A stretch of DNA of 64,000 nt from Trigonopsis variabilis (lineage: Eukaryota; Ascomycota; Trigonopsidomycetes; Trigonopsidales; Trigonopsidaceae): NCBI GenBank assembly GCA_003707065.3, contig PPXM03000011.1:1-64000 (forward strand), given 5' to 3'. Shown piece by piece: positions 52,087 to 62,581 of this stretch (its first letter is position 1; the number at the start of each line of letters is the position of its first letter). A program made the position numbers and the translations under genes. The notes below the pieces were generated by a model. That model searched no databases. It was not told the origin of the DNA and saw nothing but the letters and a program-made list of their open reading frames with translations.

Positions 52087-53562
52087 ATGCCACGATTATG
52101 CCTTACCGGCGGACTTCGATCCGCTTTGCGGTCCCAGCGATTCGCTTGGCGCCCGTCGATGACTTGGAAAGCGCCAAAGGTCTCCAGGGTAAGTCGAGAG
52201 TGAGATGAGACTAACGACGAGTCGTTCCATGCCACGCCTGCCCGGCTCATGCAAGATCCATACAAGACGCTTGGCCTGGACCGGAGTGCGAAAAGCGCAG
52301 ACATCAAAAAGACCTACTACCAGCTGGCCAAGAAGTACCATCCGGACGTGAACAAGGAAAAGGACGCCGAGAAGAAGTTCCACGACATCCAGGCGGCGTA
52401 CGAGATCCTGTCGGATCCAGACAAGAAGGCGCAGTACGACCAGTTTGGGTCGGCTGCGTTTGGCGAGAACGGCGGGCAGCCCGGAGGCGGGTTTGGATTC
52501 GGCGCCGACGCCCAGAATCCGTTTGCAGGGTTCCGGGGATTCGACTTTGGCGGCGGCCGGGGCGCGCCCGAGGACATCTTTGACTTTGCCGATCTGTTTG
52601 GCGGCGCGTTCAGCGGCCGCACGAGAACTCGCAGCCGGGGCAAGGAGGTCTATGTGGGCGAGGACGTGGGGGTTGTGTCGACGATATCGTTCATGGAGGC
52701 CGCCAAAGGGTGCCAGAAGGAGGTCTCGTACAACGTGATCGACTCGTGTGGAACGTGCCACGGCTCGGGGCTCAAGCCTGGCTTCTCCAAGACGACCTGT
52801 GGCGCCTGCGGGGGCAGCGGGCACCGGGTGCAGATGGTCCAGGGAGGGTTCACCATGGCCACGACGTGCAACGTGTGCGAAGGCACGGGCACGATCATCG
52901 ACAAGAAGTCGCAGTGCGTGACGTGCCACGGCGCCGGCCGGGTGAGCGAGCGAAAGACGACCATGGTGGATATTCCGGCCGGCGTTGAGGATGGAATGCG
53001 CCTGCGGGTGGCAGGAGAAGGCGACGCGCCTGATATTTTGGCCGGTCCAAACGTAAAGATCCAGCGGGGAAACCTCTACGTGCACATCAAGGTGTCGCCG
53101 CACCAGTACTTTAGTCGCAAGGGCAGCACGCTGCTCTACAAGGCCACCATCCCCTACACGACTGCCGCGCTCGGCGGCAAGATCGAGATTCCGACGCTGG
53201 ACGGCCACGTCAAGCTGCAGGTGCTCAGCGGCACCCAGCCCGACTCGGTCATCACCGTGCCCAACCAGGGGCTCGCGACGCCCAACCGCGGCAGCCGCCG
53301 CGGCGACATGAAGGTGACGGTCAGCATCAAGGTGGAGCGGCCGAGCACGCCTGAGCAGACGCTGCTGCTCGAGGCGCTCGCCCACGTCACCAACGACACG
53401 ACGGCCACGCGCAAGCATCTCGACGCAAAGGCCGACGTGTTTGACGAGAGCGAGAGCAGCAACGAGACGGAGCCCAAAGGCGAGGAACGGACGGCGCCGA
53501 CCGGCTTCTTTGGCCGCCTGTTTGACAAGCTGGCCAAGCTCACCGACAAGAAATCCAAGTAG
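52087..53562 (+). CDS. MDJ1: Mitochondrial DnaJ-type co-chaperone MDJ1
   Basis: Exons 52087..52188 and 52222..53562 (33-nt intron) give 480 residues. The first exon encodes an Arg-rich presequence, and the junction gives SRSFHATPARL just before the J domain. The J domain (about residues 46-110) has the HPD tripeptide in KKYHPDVN. A Gly/Phe-rich linker follows. Four zinc-binding motifs are visible in order: CGTCHGSG, CGACGGSG, CNVCEGTG and CVTCHGAG. The two C-terminal substrate-binding beta domains and an acidic Ser/Glu tail complete it. Mdj1 stimulates the matrix Hsp70 Ssc1 in folding and mtDNA maintenance. The coding sequence is notably more G/C-rich than genes further left, with nearly all codons ending in G or C. 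Confidence 0.96.
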
Positions 53563-53705
53563 TGGCCCATGCGCATCCGGCACTACTTTTCTACCTGTAC
53601 ATAGATCTATGCTGTTGTATATTTGGATCGGAATAATAGATATTTTTGCTACGACATGCCCCATGTCCCAGAACGGTTCCATCATACGTACATGACTAGT
53701 CGACA

Positions 53706-54275
53706 CTAGTCGATAGGAAAGTGGTACTTAAAGTAGCGGTCCTGGTTCTTGACCGAGTAGAGAAAGTCGACGAGGATGTCGCCCTCTCGGGCGTTGGACG
53801 CCAGCAGGTCGCTCTTGCAGGCCTCGGCAAGATCGCGCTTGGGCCCGCGGTTGTAGGCTGGCAGGTAGTTGTATTCGTCGTGGCCAGACACCCGGTTGGT
53901 CACGTTCGACAGCGCAATCACTGGGCCGTAGATGCTCTTGTCTCCCCCTGCCGGCCGTGCTCCTGCCGGGCCCAGCGCCGAGTGGGCTTGCTGGATGGCC
54001 CGGGCGCGGTTCTTGTACGATGCTGTCTTCTTTCCCATCGGTCCTGCCAGGATGGACCCTGCTATTGAGTACGTATCAGGCACGTTCAGCCGGTTCGCGC
54101 GCCGGTACCGGCGCAGGCTCTCGAGGCGCATGTTTGAGAAATCCAGCGGGTCGGGCGGGGGCTTTGGCGTCTCTTCCCAAGGAGGCAGGGAGATCTGCTC
54201 GGACGCAGCTCGCGTCTGGGTCTTGTTGCGCGAGCTGCCATAGACGTTCGACCGCGAACCTCTTGTGGGGGGCAT
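53706..54275 (-). CDS. SAP30-like protein, possible Sin3-HDAC subunit
   Basis: Single exon, 189 residues. The core LDFSNMRLESLRRYRRANRL at about residues 44-63 resembles the Sin3-binding helix start of SAP30 (pattern DFxxLxLxxLRRYxRxxxL). SIAGSILAGPMGKKTASYKN follows, and the C-terminal REGDILVDFLYSVKNQDRYF matches the expected end of that domain. If right, it would be a small nuclear subunit of the Rpd3 histone deacetylase complex. The N-terminal 40 residues are Ser/Pro-rich. The call is tentative because the middle is Gly/Pro-rich and not typical. It ends 143 bp from the MDJ1 stop, tail-to-tail. Confidence 0.45.
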   Translation of the reverse strand: MPPTRGSRSNVYGSSRNKTQTRAASEQISLPPWEETPKPPPDPLDFSNMRLESLRRYRRANRLNVPDTYSIAGSILAGPMGKKTASYKNRARAIQQAHSALGPAGARPAGGDKSIYGPVIALSNVTNRVSGHDEYNYLPAYNRGPKRDLAEACKSDLLASNAREGDILVDFLYSVKNQDRYFKYHFPID

Positions 54276-55103
54276 GACGATCAGAGTGGGCGACTGGCAG
54301 CCTGTTACGTGTTACATTGGGAGGAACAGCAACCAGAGTAGCGGAGCGTTACGAAGCAGTAACGGTTCCACTGACCAGCCAGCCTCAGATGGCACTGGAT
54401 TGGAGATCAGGTCATTCTTTAGAGTCAACCATTAATTGGATCTATGCTAGTAAGACAAGTTTCTTTTGATTACATCCGCTGGTAGCAACCGCTGTTGAGA
54501 TTGTTACAGAAAGCAGCCGTTCCATTCTACTACAGCAGGGCGGCAACGAGAGTAGCGACAACAGCGACAACAGCGAGAGCACCGTTCTATTCTACTATAT
54601 TCTACTACCGTTGCAGACGGCAGAGACCAAGTGTTGACGCAGAGAATGTTATCTTTTGCAATACAGTGCAGCAGACGAGCCTGGTGTTGTAGATGACCAT
54701 CATGACGGCTACTCACACAAGCACTACGACACGCTAACAGCACTGCACTATCTTGTTCCACCAATTGCCATTCTTGCGTCTAAGAATCACCACATACCCT
54801 CCAAACTTCTCTCCAACACTGCACACCACCTCGCAACCCTTCCAAAACAAGCAATCTAAACCGACGGGTGACACCTTGGTCACGTGCCCCAATTTCTCTC
54901 CCCAGTCGACGTTCCCGACGTCAGCCCAATTCCCGGGCAAAGCCCAATTTCCGGCAGACCCTTCTTTCTTGCAACCACCACGCTACCCAGCATCCACTGC
55001 GAGACGTCCCGAATCTGCCCGCTTTGGTCCTCGCGGTGGCCAGTTTTGGCCTTTCCCCACACGCTGTCGGCGAGGCTAATCAAGCTTTTCCTTATCCTCT
55101 GCA
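54276..55103. other. 0.8 kb divergent intergenic region
   Basis: Between the SAP30-like start and the CoA-transferase start. It contains a short cagcgacaa duplication (54557-54577) and is C/T-rich toward the right. No coding support. Confidence 0.45.
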
Positions 55104-56480
55104 ATGTTTCGCAGCGTCCGACTCGGTGCCCAGTGTCGAGTGAACGTCACCTACCGGCCCCGACGCTTCTTGTCGGTCTCGGCTTTCCGCTGCAACGACT
55201 CCCTCCCGCTGTCTGGGATCCGGGTCGTCGACATGACCCGCGTCTTGGCCGGGCCCTACTCGACCCAGATCCTGGGCGACCTTGGGTAGGTGGATGCGCA
55301 AGCACGCTAACGTCTAGCGCCGAGATCATCAAGATCGAGCACCCCGTGCGAGGCGACGATACCCGGTCGTGGGGCCCTCCCTACGCTGCAAACAAGCTCG
55401 ACCCCTCCAAGCCAGGCGAGAGCGCGTACTTTCTGGGATGCAACCGCAACAAGAAAAGCATTGGCATCAACTTCAAGGACCCTCGCGCCGTCGAGCTTCT
55501 CAAAGACCTGATTGGAACCGCAGACGTCGTGGTGGAGAACTACCTGCCCGGCTCGCTGGCCAAGTACGGCCTGGCGTACGACCAGCTCAAGGACCAGTTT
55601 CCAAAGCTGATCTACGCCTCAATCACGGGATACGGCCAGACAGGACCGTACAGGTAAGTCAGCGTAAGGCGCGTCTAACGCCAGCAAACGGGCGGGCTAC
55701 GATGTCATGGTCGAGGCCGAGTTTGGTCTGATGCACATCACTGGCGAGCCCGACGGTCCTCCGGTCAAGGTTGGCGTGGCTGTGACCGACCTGACCACGG
55801 GTCTGTACACCAGCAACGCCGTCATGGCGGCGCTCCTCCACCGCGTCAAGACGGGCAAGGGGCAGTACATCGACGCGTGCCTGTCCGACTGCCAGACGGC
55901 GACGCTGGCCAACATCGCGTCGTCGGTGCTCATCTCGGGCAAGCCTGATGCCGGCCGTCAGGGCACCGCCCACCCCTCGATCGTGCCCTACCAGGCGTTT
56001 GAGACCAAGGACGGCAACATCCTCATTGGCGGCGGCAACGACCGTCTCTACGGCATCGTGTGCGACCTGCTCGACAGGCCCGAGTGGCGCACCGACGAGC
56101 GCTTCGTCACCAACAGCCAGCGCGTCAAGAACCGCCACGTGCTCCTGCCCATGATCGTCGCCATCGTCAAGACCAAGACGACGGCCGAGTGGCTCGAGGT
56201 CTTTGAGGGCAAGGGCGTGCCCTACGCGCCCATCAACGACGTCAAGACGGCGCTCGAAAACAAGCACACCCTGGCCAGAGACATGGTCGTCGAGGTCGAC
56301 CACCCCGCCTGCGGGCCCATCAAGCTGGTCAACTCGCCGGTCAAGTACTCGATGGCCAAGCCCTCCGTGCGCCTGCCGCCGCCGACCCTGGGCCAGCACA
56401 CGGACGAGATCTTGCACGACGTGCTGCACCTGTCGCCCGACAAGATCGCCGAGCTTCGCAAAGAGGGCGTGGTGGGATAG
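55104..56480 (+). CDS. Class III CoA-transferase, SUGCT-like, mitochondrial
   Basis: Exons 55104..55285, 55318..55653 and 55685..56480 (introns 32 and 31 nt) give 437 residues. The first 30 residues are Arg/Ser-rich with no acid, fitting a mitochondrial presequence. Family III motifs are [48 protein letters not shown] and [15 protein letters not shown], then [29 protein letters not shown] includes the probable catalytic Asp that forms the acyl anhydride with CoA. PNDRLYG-type [15 protein letters not shown] completes the fold. The closest well-known relative is human SUGCT (succinyl-CoA:glutarate CoA-transferase), which acts in lysine/tryptophan catabolism. That is inferred from overall layout, and substrate specificity cannot be read from sequence alone. 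Confidence 0.85.
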
Positions 56481-56819
56481 GTGGGATAGGTGGGATAGAG
56501 TGAAATAGAGTACTAGAAATAGAGGTGACGTTTAGCATGTTTACATGTAATGGTCAATACAGTAGGCTCCCATAATACGTTAGTTGCTTAAGGTGGTATC
56601 GTGACTGCCTCACACTAAACAGAGTTGTCTCAAATAACTAACTCAACTCACTCGTACCAGCTCACTCGTAGAACTCACTCGTACCAGCTCACTCGTACCA
56701 ACTCACTCGTACCAACTCACTCGTACCAGCTCACTCGTACCAGCTCACTCGTACCAGCTAACTCGTACAAACTCACTCGTACCAACTCACTCGTACAAAC
56801 TCATACACTAGAATACACT
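56481..56819. other. Convergent 3' region carrying a minisatellite
   Basis: Between the stops of the CoA-transferase gene and HIR3. It starts with tandem gtgggatag copies (56470-56498) and carries the tcactcgtacca array listed separately. No other feature. Confidence 0.5.
56640..56812 (+). repeat. Minisatellite, unit about 14 bp (ctcactcgtaccag/a)
   Basis: Roughly twelve units alternating between ctcactcgtaccag and ctcactcgtaccaa or ctcactcgtacaaa. Copies are nearly identical. The array ends within 10 bp of the HIR3 stop codon, so it probably lies in the HIR3 3' UTR. Confidence 0.95.
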
Positions 56820-59800
56820 TCAATCTCCCTCGTCGCCATCCAAATCCTCAGGAGTACAAGTCTCGCCTGGAGTCTTTGCGTCGGCGGCGGACTCCACCTT
56901 GATTTTGATGAGAGCGTTCGCCCGCGAGATGATGTCCTTCCTCGTGGGATGGAGGTTCTTGAGCTTGGACACGTTCGACGACGTCTCGGCGCTCAGATTC
57001 AGAAACGCAGGCTTGCCGTCGTCCTGCTGGCCTTTGATGAGGCTCTTGGCCTCCTCCGCCAGACGCGGAATCGAGAGGTACAGCTTCATGTAGACGCTCG
57101 TGTACAGGTCGTCGAGCTCGTTGCTGGGCGCCAGCCCGTTGTTGGACTTGCGCAGCTCCGAGATCTCCAGCAAGACGTCCCACAGCCGGGGCGGCCGCCC
57201 GTCGCCTGCCAGAAGGCCAATCACATTCTCGAGGATCTGCGACATGATGGAGAAGTCCCCCGACAACGTAAACGCCACCACTGCGTCAGCGTAGCCTGCA
57301 GCAATGCCCATTCGTCGCCGCGCAACGCTGATCGTCGTCGAGATGTAGTACTCCCACGCCTCGGTGTGGTTCACCATGGCAGACGCCAGCCGGCGCAGCT
57401 TGCGCCCAATGACACAGAGCGTCTCAAAATCCTCTAGGATGTTGAGCTGCTCAACGAGAAACACTATATACGAGTAGCAGTAGTAGAAGTGCTTTCCTGG
57501 GAGCTCTGTCTCGGGCTTCCAGATCGACAGGAGGCCTTTGGAGTTGGGTTTCATGGATATGATGGACGACAGCGCATTGACCGCCCCTTTGTGGTCGCCC
57601 TGCTGCGCCAGGATCCGTGCCAGCCGGTAGTGGGGACGGTGGTTCCACCGTTTCTTGTCACTGGCAATCATCTTGCGCAGCGACGTCAAGACGGCATCAC
57701 GAAAGCCGTCGAGACTGGACACGTCGACGTGCTGGGGAAAATACGACGAGTAGCGAGCATACTCGCACGCCACGTCCACAGCCAGCCGCCGCTGGCAGCA
57801 GTATTTAAAGCAGCTCGCGATCAGCTGGTAGTGGTTCTCGAGAATCAGGTCGGACGAAGCCTCGCGGTCCTTTCTGGTGGCGGTGGGCGCGTGCTTGATC
57901 GACAGCTGGAAGATATTGACCACCTGCTCAGGGTCGGCGTCCAGCTTCTTGGACACCTTGCCCAGCGCCAGATAGGCGAGATAGTCGTCTGGGTCCTGGG
58001 CGATCGACAGCTCGAGGAAGTAGTGGATCAGCGAAAGAAGCCGTCGGTGAAACGACGCAGAAAGAGTAGGCGGGGGGACCTCGTGGACTCCGCTTTCATT
58101 CGCAATGACTCGATGAACCGGCGGCAGAAAGCAAAGGCCGTCCATGGGCTGGCTGATGGACACCAGCAGCTGGAGAGCGTAGCACTTCCAGAAAGAGCCC
58201 ATGTTCACGTCGACCGCCTTTTCCTGGTGGAAATAAAAGCTCTGGGCCATGGCGTACGCCAGAATGCTCTTCCTTTCCAGGGCCGCCAGCTGCTGCTTGC
58301 TGCTGGGGCTGTTGATCACATCGGCCGACCACGTCAGCTCTTCTTCCGACTTCAAGTCGTACGCCTCCGCCAGGCCAAACCACGACTCGAAGCGGTCGCT
58401 CTTGGACACGATGTCCTGGAGGAAGTATCGGACTGCCGAATCCAGCTCTTCGGTCCGGGACGCGTGCGCCTTCTTGCGCAGCTTGAACTGGGACAAGTAC
58501 GACTGTCCCTGGAGCAGATAGAGCCCCAAGCGCGCGCCGTGGGCCGTTTCCTCTGGGGGATTGAGCAGCGCGAGATCGAGCGACCCGCTCTGTCCTTGGT
58601 GCAGGATGTCCATCGTGACTGGCTGGGAGAAAAAGAGCTGGATGGCGTTGTAGTTGTGGGCAATCGAGTGCAAGTCTCGCTGGGGAGCGCCAACCACCCC
58701 GCACAACAGGTCCAGCACCGTCTTCATGTCCGATCGCGGGGGCTGGTTCCGCAGCCGCTTGGCAAACCCAATCTTCATGATAAACTCGAGGATCTGGTTC
58801 ACGGCCTCGAGCGTCAGTTCGTGGGGCGTCGTGTGATGGTCATACGGGTAAAAGTCGTCCAGGCCCAGCCCGATATCGTACATGCAGTGGAGGCATTGCA
58901 ACAGATCCAGGTCGTAATGGGGCAGGCGGAACTCGAGCAGGTCTTTGAGAGCCAGCCGCAGGAAGACCATGTCCAGGCGGTTGCAGTAGAACCGGGTGCC
59001 CAGCGCTTCGTGGACCATGCCCAGAAAATGACTGAGGTCGACCTGGCGATCGAGCTCGTTCTCGTTGGTGATCTGGCGGAAAAACCGATAGGCAATCACC
59101 CAGCATTTGACCACCATGTCTCGGATCTTTTCCACCGTCTCCCGATAGCTTTTTCCCTGGTCTGGGTCCCCTTCTTCGTCCTCTTCATCCGGCCCCAGCT
59201 CCTCGTCGATGGCGCCGTCCAGAAAGACATACACATGCAGCAGGCGGATGATTTTCACCAGGGCGTTGAGAAACCGGACGATATTGCTGTCTCCCAGCTG
59301 ACCAATTGCGCTCGCGTTATCGTCGCTCAGGGCAAAGAGCTCATTGATCACGACGGACGATACAGAAAGAGCCCACAAAAGTAGCTTTTGGCGCTCGGGA
59401 CCGGGCATCGTGGCATATTTGTCGCAGACCACTTGGTCTACAGACAGATCCAGCATCGAGCACAGGCAGTATATCTCCTGAAACGTCCTGTCGAGTTCGC
59501 GGTACTCTTTTTTCAGCAAGTTCCACAGCGACAGCTTGAATTGAGGAGACGCAGACGTCATAAATGCGTCAATCTCGGGGCTGATTTCAAAAAGGCCCGA
59601 TGACTCATGATTGGTCTTGAACTCGACGTGCAGTAAAGCCTCCAGGATCCCCACTTTCTCGCCGGCATCGTTCTCTCCTTGTCCTCCATAGATACTCTCG
59701 AGCAAGCTGGCCACCTGGGACTTGGAGATTTGACTGAGACAGCTGGGAATCGACAGGACAGGGACGCAAGGACAGTTTAAGAACTCGAGCTTGAAATCGT

Positions 59801-61899
59801 CGTATTCAGCCTTGTACTGCTCGAGATCATTCAGTAAGCTCTTGAACGACTTCATGACTACTGAGCTTTCGAAGCAGCTTGATTGCAATCTGAACGCAGA
59901 TATCCAGTGATAGCGCATTGTCCACTGGCTTAGCTCGCGCTCGTCAATCGACGTGCCCCCCAGCAAGGACAGGATTCTCAGGACACACAGGTCCCAGCGG
60001 TGCATGGAGTCGATTAAATCTTTAGAGGCCTTGTCGGGTTGCTTGTCATTCTGGAGGGGGTTCTTGATGCCCTGTTGGACGAGGATCTCGAAAACGGCTT
60101 GAACCTGGCAGAGATCCTCCACGCAGACCGATTCCTTGGTCACGTTTCGATAGAGCGTATTGTATAGCTGATCCTCGACTGAGACTATATTGGCGCAAAT
60201 GATGTCTTCAAGACCCTGCGGCCATCGAGAACTATAGTACGATCCGGGGGTTCCAATAAACCGGTCGATAAAGTCCAGCTGGACCTGGAAATTCGGCAGC
60301 TGCTTGGCGTTCACTTGATCAACAAACGCTTGGATCTCGGTCGAGTCGTCGCCAAGCACACTCTTCTCTTGTACTGGCGTAGTCTTTCCGTTTAGCGCCT
60401 GAGGGACAAAGCTCTCAGGCATCTCTTGGTCGATGTTATCGACCTGATCGTGGATTTCCAACGGCTCCTGGCCGTCCCAGTTTTCGAGAATGGTTTTAAA
60501 GTCTCGCAGATAGGCGTCTTGGGGGTCTCTATCGATGTCGTCGCGATCCTGAGTCAAAATGTGAATGATGCTATCAAACTTTATATTGTATTTTGCAAAC
60601 AGCGCCTGCATTTGATTAAAAAAGTTCTCGTCGTTCCAGTCAATGTTGGCGGCGGCCTTTTCGGTGATGTTAGTCTTGGCTCGTTTCCGAAGACGGGCCA
60701 GTTCTCCCTCTTCGCTCTCTGCCGGCCTTTTCCTAGTATTTTCCTTGTTTTCCTTGTCCTCGGCTGGTTCACTAGGCAAGGCGACGGCTGTAGTCTGTTG
60801 ATCCTGTTGCTCTGGCTTGTGCTCATCAAGAGCTGTGCCATCGACTGCAGGCTCGGGCTGCGCTTTGGAGTCTTCTGATGCTTGTTCGAGTGGTGCTGTT
60901 TCTGGCTGCAATTCGAGCCTGAGTGGATTCAGCTCCCAGGCAATAGAGACGTTGTCGCTGTTGTCTACATCCTGGCAGAGCGCCTGTCCTATGGAACTCC
61001 ACGATAGCTGCTTGAATTCTTTGACCACCGGCTCTATTTCAAACTGAGCTTTTCCAAGACTAGGAGTTAGAATGTAGAAGCAACAGTCTCACCGTAGATG
61101 CGCAGTCTCTCTTTTGAGCCAGGGGACGAGGTCGGTTTCCTTGACGAGTTTCGCCTTATTTAGTCTATCCCAGAACGACGGAAACGCTCGATAAGTCAGC
61201 CGATCGCCCAGGTCGTCCAGCATCCTGGCCAGTTTCTTCAACGCCCGTGCCTCCTCAAACGAGATGAGCCCCCCGGCGTTAAACGCTTCGGCTACCGGAA
61301 CTATGTCTGTGGTCTCGCTGTCGACGATGGCATCGAGCACGAATCGCAACAGTCGCAGGTTTCCCATGGCTTCAGTCACCTGGGACAATAACGACAGAAA
61401 GGAGATATCCCTGGGGTCGTACGACAAGGCCTAGGCATTAGCACATTCACGCTGAAGTCGTACCTCTGCAAAGTAGAGGAGCACATCTCTTAGCCGCGAA
61501 GAAATCTCGTCCTCGCTCAGGCTCTGATAGTCTAGGCCCAGCAGCTCGAGCACGATGGTTCCATAGCCTTTGTAGACCAGGTACATCAGTTTACTTAGGA
61601 TCGGCGGCACATTGACTCCCTGAGAACGTTAGATCACCACATTAGAGAACACGCACATGGTTGACCTGGAAGATCTCCAGATCGAAGATTGTGCCGTAGA
61701 CCTCGAGTGCCTTCTTAAACTCTTTGTTTTTCTGGTGGTTCAGCGCCTCGGAGTACAGTTTGAACCCCTCTTCGGCAAGCGTTTCTCGCGTTCGCTCTTC
61801 ATCGTCGAGGACTTCGCCTTCATAGACATTGATGGCCACAAACGAGGACTTTTGTTAGCGCTGCAGCCCAATGGAACCTACAGCCGATTGCTTGCTCAT
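56820..61899 (-). CDS. HIR3: Histone transcription regulator 3 (HIR3/CABIN1 family)
   Basis: Five exons, 61882..61899, 61657..61848, 61464..61619, 61093..61430 and 56820..61059 (introns 33, 37, 33 and 33 nt), give 1647 residues. The spliced start MSKQSASSFVAINVYEGEV runs into GFKLYSEALNHQKNKEFKKALEVY. This matches the Hir3/CABIN1 N-terminus (ALKLYQxALxxH pattern with TPR-like helices). A Lys/Glu-rich disordered segment at about 280-360 is followed by long helical repeats, consistent with the family's TPR-rich architecture. The tail is acidic (TPEDLDGDEGD). The HIR complex deposits H3-H4 outside S phase and represses histone genes. The 18-nt first exon is the least certain part; a start in exon 2 is the alternative. 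A tandem repeat abuts its 3' end. Confidence 0.78.
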
Positions 61900-61976
61900 C
61901 AGAGGACATTCAACGCGATGTGGTCCTGTCCAGCGAGATTGACAGAGTTGGCACTGCCGTAACGTCGAGACAATCG

Positions 61977-62045
61977 ATGGAGGAGGAGGAGCAGGAGGAG
62001 CAGGAGGAGGAGTAGGAGGAGTAGGAGGGAGGAGGAGCAGGAGTA
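61977..62045 (+). repeat. Purine-only-biased (gga)n/gcagga tract
   Basis: About 70 bp of imperfect gga/gca/gta triplets, almost pure purine on the plus strand, about 80 bp upstream of the HIR3 start. Such mirror-like polypurine runs can form triplex DNA. No reading frame across it is supported. Confidence 0.85.
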
Positions 62046-62365
62046 GAGCTGTACGCAGCGAGGGTTCTTGTGACTTGAGAGCGGTTTATTGTGTCGAGTA
62101 AAGAAATTCTACAGTGATGGGCGTGTGGTGGTGTCTGATGGGCCTGTGCCTGCGTCGATAATCTAGAGAGCGACTTAGCTGTGGAGAGTGCTACCTGGCT
62201 TACCGAGCTCATGTTGAGTTTTAGAGGAGTGGATCCAGGCGTAAAGAGTATCGAGGGACTTGATGAAAGACTGGCTTTGCGAAGAGCTACGTGTCCAACC
62301 TAGCGCAATGTACCATTAGAATACTCTCAGCCAGTGTAAAACATCCAGAGAAGGTAGAATACATG

Positions 62366-62440
62366 ACTCACTCAGCTCACTTACTCACTCAGCTCACTTA
62401 CTCATCAGCTCACTTACTCATCAGCTCACTTACTCACCAG
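62366..62440 (+). repeat. Short tandem repeat, unit tcagctcacttactca
   Basis: Four to five units of 15-20 bp built on agctcacttactca, upstream of THP3. The motif resembles the ctcactcgtaccag minisatellite on the other side of HIR3. Confidence 0.85.
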
Positions 62441-62581
62441 ACATGGACGACCGACTTGGGCGAGGAGCTTCCTCATCTGAATCGTTACCGGGGACAACGT
62501 TGATCAGACCTCACGGAACAGCTGTCGCCAGAGACGAGACCAATTAAGCTGCAACAAGGGTCTATCGTCTGGGTATTATTG

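Larger units (their letters stand above)
61900..62581. other. Divergent intergenic region between HIR3 and THP3
   Basis: 680 bp containing a purine-rich tract (61977-62045) and a tcacttactcatcag repeat (62366-62440). No gene seen. It serves as promoter region for both genes by position. Confidence 0.5.

Noticed and set aside
52096-53706. Minus-strand open frame of 536 codons opposite MDJ1
   Set aside because: It is a shadow of the G/C-rich MDJ1 coding sequence. It has Arg/Leu/Val-rich low-complexity composition and no domain, while the plus strand encodes a complete DnaJ protein.
27404-55103. A mitochondrial or chromatin gene cluster acting as one system
   Set aside because: Several genes share those themes, but they lie on alternating strands among unrelated genes, with separate promoters. 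Chance grouping in a compact genome is enough.
57489-59384. Plus-strand open frame of 631 codons inside HIR3
   Set aside because: It lies antisense to the G/C-ending HIR3 exon. Such composition suppresses stops on the opposite strand. No family resemblance, and it lies wholly within the HIR3 exon.
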